The notes below the pieces were generated by a model. It saw only the letters and a list, made by a program, of their open reading frames with translations, made no database searches and had not been told where the DNA came from. DNA of 64,000 nt from Laedolimicola ammoniilytica. Lineage in GTDB: Bacteria > Bacillota > Clostridia > Lachnospirales > Lachnospiraceae. The position numbers and the translations under genes are program-made. Numbering within the stretch: the first letter of the stretch is position 1; each line of letters begins with the position of its first letter. Below are positions 53,096 to 61,690 of the stretch, piece by piece. The stretch spans positions 62,001 through 126,000 of the forward strand of contig NZ_JAOQKC010000002.1 of assembly GCF_025567165.1 (NCBI RefSeq), given 5' to 3'.

Positions 53096-53686
53096 TCAAA
53101 TATCCCTCCATGCTTCCTCACCGCGGAATGTTTTTAATATCTTCATCCTCTCATCCGGATTCTTCTCTTCCTGATCTATATGTAAGACATGTGTAAATCC
53201 CATTCTCTGAAGCTTTTCCAGCCCTTCCGGATCTTCCAGCACTGCAATTCTACAATCCTCTCTATCATATTCACTTTCAGGTATTTCCTTTATGAGCCTG
53301 CAAATTGCTGTTTCCTGATATCTGGGTATATAAACCGCCTGAACAATTTTATTCTTCCCGTTAATGTATGTAAGTTGAAATGTCTTTAATAGATTCATCT
53401 TAAAATTTTGACTATACGGCATTGCATCAAGCAAAACCCAGAACAACGACATCTCCATTTTATTTGTTTCATCAAGCTTTTTTACTGGATTTCTGGATAA
53501 ATAACATCTATCCCCTTCCTGATATTCATATAACTGTCCCCTTCTAAGGAGTCCATGAAGAGCCTTTTTTATAACCATTTCTCCCTGTCCATAGGCATCT
53601 AAGGCTTCCGCATACCATACGACTTGCGTTCGTTCCAAGACTTGCACTCTATCCAATAATTCCAGTATTACTTCCGAATATACCAT
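53096..53686 (-). CDS. Small winged-helix-like hypothetical protein, DUF5697-like
   Basis: 196 residues; ATG at 53686 after GGAAGGGGATAGAA. The start LDRVQVLERTQVVWYAEAL and then LLRRGQLYEYQEGDRCYLSR (about 47-66) look like a winged helix with wing, close to the replication-relaxation lead-in. DUF5697 is my best guess from pattern memory. It lies directly downstream of virB4 and its TGAGATAAA boxes. Confidence 0.45.
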   Translation of the reverse strand: MVYSEVILELLDRVQVLERTQVVWYAEALDAYGQGEMVIKKALHGLLRRGQLYEYQEGDRCYLSRNPVKKLDETNKMEMSLFWVLLDAMPYSQNFKMNLLKTFQLTYINGKNKIVQAVYIPRYQETAICRLIKEIPESEYDREDCRIAVLEDPEGLEKLQRMGFTHVLHIDQEEKNPDERMKILKTFRGEEAWRDI

Positions 53687-53750
53687 TTCTATCCCCTTCC
53701 GCTTCTTGAGCTTTGCATTTTACTCATTTTTGTATCATTTCTGCTTATTT

Positions 53751-53830
53751 TGAGATAAATATGAGGGATTTTATTCCGACATCATATTTATCTCATTTTT
53801 GATTCATTTTTATATAAATTTATCTCATTT
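53751..53830. promoter_or_regulatory. TGAGATAAA boxes between virB4 and the 53.6 kb gene
   Basis: TGAGATAAATATGA (53751-53764) is matched by its inverted copy at 53782-53795 (14 bp arms, 17-base loop), and a third TTTATCTCA with the same flank TTTTTGATT lies at about 53819. Same core as at 45362-45406. Confidence 0.65.
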
Positions 53831-53834
53831 TTGA

Positions 53835-56459
53835 TTAAACAATCATATTACGCTGCCTTTTCCTTTTTTTCGCTATGGCTGCAAGGATTTTAGGATCCGT
53901 CGAGAACAATTCACATTCAGAATCTGACGCTTTAAAATCCACTGCAACATTGCTGTGATTCACGCACACAAGTCCCTTTCCTTTACTAAATTGCTTGACC
54001 ATGTTAATCTCTGCCTGATCCAGTTCCAATGTTTCCTGAACCCTTTTAGCCTCCTCTTCTTCCAGACCCATAACAATCTTAAATTTACATGCGTTGATAA
54101 TGCCTCTTCCATAAGCACCATCCTGATAAGAAAAGAAGTCATTCAGATCCTGTGTACTACAAATAGCAGCTCCGCCATAGCCTCGTATCAGCTTAAAAAT
54201 ATTTAATACGAAGTCCGCTGCCACACTGCTTGCTCCAGCACCAATCAACGCCCAGATTTCATCCATGAATATTGCTTTTCTCATCGTTTTATCTTCTCTT
54301 ACTTTATCCCATACATAATCCATAACAATATACATTCCTGCCGGGAGAAGTTCTTTTGACAGAAAATCCAGATCAAATACAATATACAGATTATCCAGAT
54401 CTACATTTGTTTGTCCATTAAAAGCTGACTCTGATCCGTGAACCAACGGTTCCATAATTTGCTCAATTCTTTCCATGTTAGGCATCTCTTTTAAGACATT
54501 CTGTAAATCCTCAAGAATTGGCATCTCTTTATACTTTCCAGGATTATTTGGATCTAAAAGCGAATCATTATTTTTCGTTATCCCCTTTTTTGCGTAGGTG
54601 CTAATCAACGCTGTATCCAACGACTGCTTTTCCTCCAGAGAAATATCCGGAACAAGCAATGAAAAGAAAGTCTTAACTGAACCTATCTTCTGTGACAGCA
54701 ACGATTGTTCAATGTCGTTACCATACAGTAATCTCATATTTTCATCTTGTGGCTTTCGTATTTCAAGGATGTTAATGCAATGATATGAGCCTCCGCTGAC
54801 AATAATATACTGTCCTCCAACCGCGTCGCAACATGGTTTGAACTCAACACCCTTTTTAGGAATTATACAGAATACCTGGTATTGCTTCAGCCTCAGTCTC
54901 TCGCTCATGCATTGGGTCGTAAATGTTTTTCCTGATCCTGATGACCCAAGAATTGCCATATTTGCATTTCGATAAAGATCTGAATTAAAAATATCCACCA
55001 ATGTCGCACTATGATTTATATCGTTTACGCCCAGAAAAATTCCATTTGTATCGCACATGGAATAACTCGTAAGCATATATGAGCTGGCGGCATCCATGGT
55101 CAACATATTCTGTCGGCTCTTCTGGAAAAAGTAATTATCCAGCCACCCACACGGCAGCGTACTCATAAAAGCTTCCTCTTGATGAAATCTGGCCAAAAAC
55201 ATCTTCATATCATTTTGCACGACCCGACTCGCCATCTCTTTATAAATATAACGTGCATTTCTTAAAGAATTTGCTGAAATCGTTATCATGATACACATAT
55301 AGTAAAAATCCTGACCTGCCTTAAAACCCTCTTTAAAATAGAATCCTGTTGTCACGGCATCAGTCGCTGCTTCATAGGACTCAGATGTGTCTTCTATTGT
55401 ATCCATAGACACTCTGCTGTGCCGGATCGTTCTGTTAAGCTGTCCACTAATCTCTTCTTTGTTTCTCTTTTCCAACCAGAGATCCACATCAATTCCCTCA
55501 CCCGCTTCCACCAGGGGCGATAACCAACCACTCGGTACGACCATTGGAAATTTATTGGATGGAATATACCCAATCATATAATATGTTCCATCTACTACAA
55601 CATAATCTGGATGACTCAAATCTATATATCCGGGAGAGAAGTATTCTACTGCAGGTATGTATGGAGGGTTATCAATTCCTACGTTTGCTTCCCTGCAATA
55701 CGCTTTCATCACATTCAATACATGTTCTTTACAGCTTTCTTCCTGACTTTTTTTCCGACAAATAATATCATATAAAATTTCTATTACTGCCATATCCTCC
55801 TGATCCTGTGTTGGATCGTTCGGATCAACTTCAAGCGAAACTGCTTCATTCCCTATAAGATGGAACTGTTTGACCAGGTTTTCCATTTCACTATTCAGCC
55901 GCTGGGTTATCGCATATACATTTGAGGTAAGTCCTCTTTCTTCTTTCGGATCTAATGTGAGGATACAAAAAAAGCGCCTGGATACACTTTCTGCCTCCGA
56001 CACCTCTCTGATTAACTGCATCTGATCACTATGAACAATTTTACATTTGGGAACTTTTTCGCTTCGCTGTTCTTCTTTCAGTGTATGGATGAATTTATCT
56101 ATGTCCGCTTTTTTAGAAACAGATTTAAAATGTATTCTTGACGGAGCAATACGAAGCAAATTTGCAAATTTAGCAATAATCAATGCCTGCTCACTTGCTG
56201 GCTTTAAACTAAAATTTGTCGGTGACAATTCAATGATTTTGCTGTAAGTACCATCTTTCATGATGATGCAACCATTAAATACATCTTCTATCGGCAAAGT
56301 CATCTGTGTACTTTTACGCATTTTTACGGAATTAAGATATTCTTTCTCTCGGATCTCATCTGCCTTTTCTTCCCGCAGGGCTGTATTGTGTTTTTGCATC
56401 ATCCGTGTTATCACATTTGGGCGTGCCTCACGGTGTTCTCTTTTTTCATTTTTCTTCAT
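53835..56459 (-). CDS. virB4: VirB4-like type IV secretion ATPase
   Basis: 874 residues; ATG at 56459 (GTAGGGAAAACAT, modest). The N-terminal half is the family's non-catalytic domain (MTLPIEDVF, then PTNFSLKPASEQ). GSSGSGKTFTT near 503-513 is Walker A; KAIFMDEIWALIGAG near 727-741 is Walker B; ICSTQDLND and KFKIVMGLEEEEAKR follow, as in conjugation ATPases. It powers substrate movement and pilus-like assembly at the membrane. Downstream of a PrgI/VirB3-like gene in the transfer operon. Full length. Confidence 0.93.
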   Translation of the reverse strand: MKKNEKREHREARPNVITRMMQKHNTALREEKADEIREKEYLNSVKMRKSTQMTLPIEDVFNGCIIMKDGTYSKIIELSPTNFSLKPASEQALIIAKFANLLRIAPSRIHFKSVSKKADIDKFIHTLKEEQRSEKVPKCKIVHSDQMQLIREVSEAESVSRRFFCILTLDPKEERGLTSNVYAITQRLNSEMENLVKQFHLIGNEAVSLEVDPNDPTQDQEDMAVIEILYDIICRKKSQEESCKEHVLNVMKAYCREANVGIDNPPYIPAVEYFSPGYIDLSHPDYVVVDGTYYMIGYIPSNKFPMVVPSGWLSPLVEAGEGIDVDLWLEKRNKEEISGQLNRTIRHSRVSMDTIEDTSESYEAATDAVTTGFYFKEGFKAGQDFYYMCIMITISANSLRNARYIYKEMASRVVQNDMKMFLARFHQEEAFMSTLPCGWLDNYFFQKSRQNMLTMDAASSYMLTSYSMCDTNGIFLGVNDINHSATLVDIFNSDLYRNANMAILGSSGSGKTFTTQCMSERLRLKQYQVFCIIPKKGVEFKPCCDAVGGQYIIVSGGSYHCINILEIRKPQDENMRLLYGNDIEQSLLSQKIGSVKTFFSLLVPDISLEEKQSLDTALISTYAKKGITKNNDSLLDPNNPGKYKEMPILEDLQNVLKEMPNMERIEQIMEPLVHGSESAFNGQTNVDLDNLYIVFDLDFLSKELLPAGMYIVMDYVWDKVREDKTMRKAIFMDEIWALIGAGASSVAADFVLNIFKLIRGYGGAAICSTQDLNDFFSYQDGAYGRGIINACKFKIVMGLEEEEAKRVQETLELDQAEINMVKQFSKGKGLVCVNHSNVAVDFKASDSECELFSTDPKILAAIAKKRKRQRNMIV

Positions 56460-56475
56460 ATGTTTTCCCTACCAT

Positions 56476-57330
56476 TCACGACTCTATTTCTTTGATTTCT
56501 ACAATCTCCTGTACTTTTTCATTTTCGTCTTCTACCGGTGTAATAGTTTCTATAACTGGTGTTTCCTCTATTACCTCGATAACTTCCGGCTCATTTTCCT
56601 GTGCTATCTCTGATACTGGTTCTATCTCTATAATTTCAACTGGCCTTATATCTCCAGCTTTCTTTTTCTTTTTTGCCTCACGCCTTTTTTCTTTTTCCAG
56701 TTTTTTCAGACGCTTTTCCAAATCCCGCGCTTTCCTCTGTTCTGCTTTTCTAAGCAATCTTTCCTGTCTGGCCTCTTCTTCCGCTTCTTCACGTTCCTTT
56801 TTCTTTTCGGCAGCCGTTTTCAACGCTTCCGGTTTTTCCTTGTATCCAATATCATCTTCAAAAAAGACTTCATTTGAATCCCAGGCATATTCCTCTTCTG
56901 ACTCATCCTGCAGTTCATCCTCCACCTCTTCCCGTTTCAGCAGCTGCATGATTCTTTCTCTTGGGAGAATTTTTCTTTGTTTTTCTTTCAGATACTCCGG
57001 TTCTGCCTCCAGCTTTATTCTCGGATTATAATATGCAATTCGTTTCATCTGAAAAAATTTTACTAAAGTAATTGCAAATTCTGATGGATATTCTCCGTTA
57101 TAGCCGATTGCTCCAACCAATAGACATACAGCAACTACCACAATGTAACCTGTCATACGATAATCTTTCGGTATCGGGAACATAGAAATCAATTTTACAA
57201 ACGGCACACTCATAATCCCACCTTCCACCAGTCCCCGGAAAGATATAACATCCCCTATACGCCCCTTAGTAAAATAGTTCCGTGGAATATTGTATGTCAC
57301 TGCCTGTTCATTGTTATCATCTCTTGCCAT
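56476..57330 (-). CDS. PrgI/VirB3-like transfer protein with long coiled-coil tail
   Basis: 284 residues; ATG at 57330 (GGAGTGGTGAACA). NIPRNYFTKGRIGDVISFRGLVEGG and the hydrophobic pair (about 30-50 and 58-78: YIVVVAVCLLVGAIGYNG) are the PrgI core. Past about 105 a charged coil follows (KKREREEAEEEARQERLLRK), then an acidic Glu/Val/Ile-rich end. PrgI proteins are usually about 120 residues, so the last 165 are an extra. Next to virB4, as expected for a VirB3. Confidence 0.8.
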   Translation of the reverse strand: MARDDNNEQAVTYNIPRNYFTKGRIGDVISFRGLVEGGIMSVPFVKLISMFPIPKDYRMTGYIVVVAVCLLVGAIGYNGEYPSEFAITLVKFFQMKRIAYYNPRIKLEAEPEYLKEKQRKILPRERIMQLLKREEVEDELQDESEEEYAWDSNEVFFEDDIGYKEKPEALKTAAEKKKEREEAEEEARQERLLRKAEQRKARDLEKRLKKLEKEKRREAKKKKKAGDIRPVEIIEIEPVSEIAQENEPEVIEVIEETPVIETITPVEDENEKVQEIVEIKEIES

Positions 57331-57725
57331 TGTTCACCACTCCATCTTTTCAAAAATAATCCTATTCGTGCAATTCCTATATCCAATATTTTTTCAAGTG
57401 TCTTCCGTTCTGGTATCCCTTCCAGAACACCTACCCTTTGGTTATATGTAACTGAAACCGCTTTGCCGTTTTCTGATACCAAATAAAACCCATTGATATC
57501 TTCCTGATTCAGCACTTTTAAGAATTCTTCCATCCGCTGTAAATTTACACTTCCTGGGATAACTGTACTTAAAAGAACCGTTAATATCTTATCCCTGTAT
57601 GCCACATTAACCGCATACTGCCGTCCATAAGTAAATATATCTGCGCTTTCAAAACATTGTTCTTTCACCATCAATTCACTGTACTTATCTAATGTACATT
57701 CCAACGGATCTGCAACAAAGCTCAT
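57297..57725 (-). CDS. Hypothetical protein in the transfer operon, 142 residues
   Basis: Started at the ATG at 57725 (GGAAAGGGAAATGAT). The frame opens further but into the palindrome at 57779. Sequence: acidic-aromatic, with YGRQYAVNVAYRDKILTVLLS and GFYLVSENGKAVSVTYNQ, two beta-pair blocks. It ends inside the PrgI-like start. Unassigned. Confidence 0.5.
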   Translation of the reverse strand: MSFVADPLECTLDKYSELMVKEQCFESADIFTYGRQYAVNVAYRDKILTVLLSTVIPGSVNLQRMEEFLKVLNQEDINGFYLVSENGKAVSVTYNQRVGVLEGIPERKTLEKILDIGIARIGLFLKRWSGEQWQEMITMNRQ

Positions 57726-57740
57726 ATCATTTCCCTTTCC

Positions 57741-57770
57741 AGGCAGATACCTTATTTCTGGTATCTGCCT
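57741..57770 (-). other. Stable hairpin ahead of the 57725 gene, no U-run
   Basis: AGGCAGATACC pairs with GGTATCTGCCT (11 bp, 8-base loop), followed by GGAAAGGG; it sits between the palindrome and the start codon. Confidence 0.55.
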
Positions 57771-57778
57771 ATAATCTT

Positions 57779-57807
57779 CAACTTGTGTACACGGTGTACA
57801 CAAGTTG
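57779..57807. promoter_or_regulatory. 29-bp palindrome, copy 3 (parS/operator candidate)
   Basis: CAACTTGTGTACAC, central G, GTGTACACAAGTTG: the same 25-bp core as copies 1 and 2 but with two more paired bases on each side and the central base reversed. It begins right after the stop codon of the 57810 gene and is about 54 bases from the next start. Confidence 0.85.
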
Positions 57808-57809
57808 GG

Positions 57810-58883
57810 TTAAATTTTTCTACAGTTGCATTTAAGGAAATTCTTCCCGATGCCGTATACCTGCAGTGCAACTTGATCTCCATGGCGCAAACGCTGTTCC
57901 GTCATACACCGGTCAATCGGTGTGGAGCATGTTACATTTTCCGATTCGCAATAAGAAATATAATAATCTTCTGTAACAGAAATTACTTCTCCTAAAAACC
58001 GCCGTCCAATATAGCTTTCATCTAAAACTGTCTTCTGAATCTGATCCTCTGCTGCTCTATGAGAAAGTCTCCACTCCACAGTTCTGTTTTCCTTGTCCAC
58101 GTTAATTTCTTCTATCACCATCGGAATTGCCTTATCCTTTGGGAAATAATCTAAGACGTTGGAAGATGTTAAGTGTTTTCTTCCTGTCAGCCTTGGGAAC
58201 GGAACTCTTGTCTGAACTCCACATGCTTCCACAAGTACCGAATTATCAGAAACCAGCAGAAGTTTTGCCGGTACGGTATCTCCAACAATTGGAGTCCGGT
58301 TTGCTGCCCTTCTTCCAAAGAAATAAATATTCTTTCGTACTTCAGCAGCTGCTACTCTACTGGCCTCAATCGCATATGTACGTTCTCCAGTCTCCTCGTT
58401 ATAATGTGAAATCGCCTTAGTAATGATGACAGAAATTTTAGCTCCCAGCATTCTTTGAGCCATCTGAATCTGTCTTTCACATTTTGCTTTCGGGTCTGTC
58501 TCGTTAATATTGTCCGAAAAAGTTCCATCCAGGAAAAACTCCTCAGCCGGAATAATTGTTTTGAAATCGTTAATTTTAGTGGTGATATAGGTTCCCTGAT
58601 CTCTTGGCATTTTGGAACAGCCCAGCACCTCACAATTCTTGATCCGTCTTCTGGAAGCATCATTTCTAATCTCAGACCATTTCAATCGGATTTCATCTTC
58701 CGGGTGAATAAACTCTACCGGGTTATCCTGATCAAAATCATCCGTGATCATTCTTGCCGGTCTTGCAAGGCTCTCTTCCTGTTTCTCAGCTCCATCATCA
58801 ATAATCACTTCCGGAAGATGTGCTTCTGCAATCGCTTCTTCCATTTCCGCATTTACAACTGCCTTATTCTCTTTTTCTGTCAT
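57810..58883 (-). CDS. S1-like OB-fold protein in the transfer operon
   Basis: 357 residues; ATG at 58883 after AAAGGAGGTCATTATT. A disordered acidic start (1-70) leads into beta-rich repeats with VVGDTVPAKLLLVSDNSVLVEACGV and RRFLGEVISVTEDYYISYCE; the spacing resembles S1-type OB folds. The last 100 residues end in GIGKNFLKCNC. It stands next to a coupling protein, so DNA or RNA handling at the transfer machine is likely but not shown. Confidence 0.45.
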   Translation of the reverse strand: MTEKENKAVVNAEMEEAIAEAHLPEVIIDDGAEKQEESLARPARMITDDFDQDNPVEFIHPEDEIRLKWSEIRNDASRRRIKNCEVLGCSKMPRDQGTYITTKINDFKTIIPAEEFFLDGTFSDNINETDPKAKCERQIQMAQRMLGAKISVIITKAISHYNEETGERTYAIEASRVAAAEVRKNIYFFGRRAANRTPIVGDTVPAKLLLVSDNSVLVEACGVQTRVPFPRLTGRKHLTSSNVLDYFPKDKAIPMVIEEINVDKENRTVEWRLSHRAAEDQIQKTVLDESYIGRRFLGEVISVTEDYYISYCESENVTCSTPIDRCMTEQRLRHGDQVALQVYGIGKNFLKCNCRKI

Positions 58884-58919
58884 AATAATGACCTCCTTTA
58901 TTTTTTTCCCATGTGGGAT

Positions 58920-61682
58920 TTAATCCAATTTCCCGCCTCTTACATTTCGTCTGCTTTTTCCTATAATTGGCGCATCCAGCTCTTCATTTTGAGCCTCTAT
59001 TTCGCGTTTTAACGGCTCTTTTGGTTTTACCCCTTCATCTATATGTTTTTCTTCTTCAGCGGTCTTATTTGCCCCGTCTACGCTCTCCTGTGATGTGCTT
59101 ACGCTCTCAGCCTCATGTACTTCCTCTATTTCTTCTACTTCGGTCACATCATCCAGTTTCTGAACAGCTCTGGCAAGTTCTTCTGTCCCATTGAGCCATT
59201 TTTCCCTTTCTTCATATCGCCTGGTATAATTCGCGCACACTTCTTCGACAGTCTTCAATAAATTTACATGAGGCAGTTCCATGGAAAGCTGTTTTCTGAT
59301 AGCTATAATTTTAGGCTGTTCACAGTAGAAGCTATCTATACAGTAATCAAAATATGGATACTTATCCTTGGCCGTCGAATATTCAATCGTTCTCATTTGC
59401 GGCAGATCCCCGCCATTCGAGAGTGGATGGAGATTCCATCCAAACGTATTGAGCTTCAGAACATATGCACCTCTTTTCGCCAGCAGTAATGTTCGCGGTT
59501 CCAATGTCCATATCTCGTCCATGTTATATACGTTTCTCTGCCCCTCTGCTATCGTCACCATATAATTTTTTAAGGCGCTATCAGGTGCGAACTTTCGGTA
59601 CGCTTCCCTCTCAGATGCTACCTGTATTGTTTCAATACCTGACCGTGTTTCCATAAATTTTGCCGACTGCTCATCATTTGAGCCAAGAAACACCAGATAA
59701 TCACAGCAGGCTTGAATCGTTTCCGCTTCCTGTTCTCCGTACAACGCTTCCAAATGATTCATTTTCTGGACTGCCAGAACAATAGACATCTTTCTGCTTC
59801 GGATGCTTGCTATTGCAACCGGCAGCACTTTAATGGCTCCCACATTTGCAGCTTCGTCTACAATAATACGAATCGGTAATTTCCTATTCTGGTCTGCAGC
59901 ATGATCAAACGCATCCGAATTATCACTTATGAGAAATGAAAAGAACAATGAGGTCAATGCGCTATATGTTCTTGTCTTATCTGAAATTTTCAACCAGATA
60001 GCCGTCGGCTGATCTCCCATTTTTGACAGTTCAATATCCCGGTTACTTGTGATCCTTCTAATGTTTTGATCCTTAAATATCGCAAGCCTGGTTGTTAATC
60101 CCTGTTTCCATGACAGTCTTGCTGTGTCTGTAGAATCACAGTATGTACAGTATGCGATTCCTGCAGGTGAACTTTTATCCACATCTTTAAACAATACATC
60201 TATTTCTTTCGTACTCTTAGTTATTACAAGATAGTATACTTCTGAAATTGTACATCTCGGAGTTCCTTCACCATGCTCTATCGTTTCTATCATTTCCTGT
60301 GCATCACTATCGGTCTTTCCTGAAAACAGCAGCAGCTCGTATAAAACATCCCGCAGTTCGCTTCTGTGTGTTGTCGCTATTCCCTGGGAACACCATCTTT
60401 TCAGATTCACTTTATTCATGACCCAGCGCTGTTCATTATCCAGCATCTCATCTATAAAAATGTGAGCTGCATCACTGTTGAACTCTTTCGGATCTGCCTC
60501 CCCAAGAAATTCTTCCAAACGTGCCTTTACCTTCCGTCTGCTCTCTTCTTCAAACACATCCTCCATCCGAATACAGGAGTTGATCAATTCAAGCGTTTTT
60601 TCTATTTCCTCTATCGGAATCCGTAATTTCCACATCTTAGCCCTGGCACCGTACATATTTCTGGCATACCGCCATTTTTTGAAAATCTCTGTGGTTTTCG
60701 GCATCTCCTCAAACTTCACTTCCGGCAGGCCGGATATAAGCGCTGTCAAAACTGTTTTATATTCTTCAAGGACATACTTTATATATCTCTGCAGAACAAA
60801 GTTGACAAACATTGATAACAGATTCTTTTCGCCCTTTTCAAAAAATTCATCACCGGAATTATTGTTATCTGTGGTATTGGCAAACAGGGTATCCACAAAA
60901 TCCTCCGCTCTGTTTGAGACATAATCTCCATATTCATCAAAGCATTCCCCCAGGCAATCCCATGAATCACTGAATTCCGGTTCTACCAGATTAAAAATTT
61001 TATTTACGAATCCTTCACTTCTTACGGTTTTATACAGATCACGAATCAATTCTCCTTTACTGTCAACTACAGCAAAAGAGGTTTTTGTCTTCACCGACTG
61101 CAATATCAGGCTTCGAATCAAAGCATATGATTTTCCTGTTCCTGGACTACCAACAATATAAACATTTTGATTATCTGTTGGACCAGCCTTCATAGCACAC
61201 ACTCTATTACCTTTTTTATCAAACTGGCCAAATATCATACCATCTACATCTTTTGCTTTTCCTACCTCGTAATATTTTTCTGCTTCTTCCTCACCTACTT
61301 TCCTGGCTGATCCATATGTCGCATATTCCTTTCGAATTACCCCCTTATCATCTGTCTCTACTGCCGGATTTATTTTTGCCCGTTTAGGTACCAGATATAA
61401 TCCCAGGAACACCAACCCCAGCACTAATGCAAAAAATAATATCCATCCCTCTTTTGAAAATAAGCTATATCTTAAACATACTACCGGATTCCAGGTAAAT
61501 TTCTTACCATCAGGCGAAAGTAAATTTTTAAGCTTCAGCTCTGTATCAAACTCTTGAAGAATAACACCAATCAGATAAAATGCTCCCAGAATGCTCAAAG
61601 CAATAAGTGCTTTCAGTTTTTTCATCTTTTCTGGTGATTCGTCTTTCAATTTTTCAATATATTTTATTAGATCTTTTAGCAA
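58920..61682 (-). CDS. virD4: VirD4/TraG-type coupling protein
   Basis: 920 residues from a TTG at 61682 (AAAGGGTGGC). Two N-terminal membrane helices (about 20-43 and 75-97). GSPGTGKSYALIRS near 175-188 is Walker A, IRIIVDEAANVG near 602-613 is Walker B, with MSIVLAVQKMNHLEALYG after it. The tail (about 820-920) is acidic with a basic end. It is the coupling ATPase that brings the relaxosome to the channel. Downstream of a membrane protein, upstream of the 57810 gene in the same operon. Confidence 0.93.
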   Translation of the reverse strand: MLKDLIKYIEKLKDESPEKMKKLKALIALSILGAFYLIGVILQEFDTELKLKNLLSPDGKKFTWNPVVCLRYSLFSKEGWILFFALVLGLVFLGLYLVPKRAKINPAVETDDKGVIRKEYATYGSARKVGEEEAEKYYEVGKAKDVDGMIFGQFDKKGNRVCAMKAGPTDNQNVYIVGSPGTGKSYALIRSLILQSVKTKTSFAVVDSKGELIRDLYKTVRSEGFVNKIFNLVEPEFSDSWDCLGECFDEYGDYVSNRAEDFVDTLFANTTDNNNSGDEFFEKGEKNLLSMFVNFVLQRYIKYVLEEYKTVLTALISGLPEVKFEEMPKTTEIFKKWRYARNMYGARAKMWKLRIPIEEIEKTLELINSCIRMEDVFEEESRRKVKARLEEFLGEADPKEFNSDAAHIFIDEMLDNEQRWVMNKVNLKRWCSQGIATTHRSELRDVLYELLLFSGKTDSDAQEMIETIEHGEGTPRCTISEVYYLVITKSTKEIDVLFKDVDKSSPAGIAYCTYCDSTDTARLSWKQGLTTRLAIFKDQNIRRITSNRDIELSKMGDQPTAIWLKISDKTRTYSALTSLFFSFLISDNSDAFDHAADQNRKLPIRIIVDEAANVGAIKVLPVAIASIRSRKMSIVLAVQKMNHLEALYGEQEAETIQACCDYLVFLGSNDEQSAKFMETRSGIETIQVASEREAYRKFAPDSALKNYMVTIAEGQRNVYNMDEIWTLEPRTLLLAKRGAYVLKLNTFGWNLHPLSNGGDLPQMRTIEYSTAKDKYPYFDYCIDSFYCEQPKIIAIRKQLSMELPHVNLLKTVEEVCANYTRRYEEREKWLNGTEELARAVQKLDDVTEVEEIEEVHEAESVSTSQESVDGANKTAEEEKHIDEGVKPKEPLKREIEAQNEELDAPIIGKSRRNVRGGKLD

Positions 61683-61690
61683 GCCACCCT

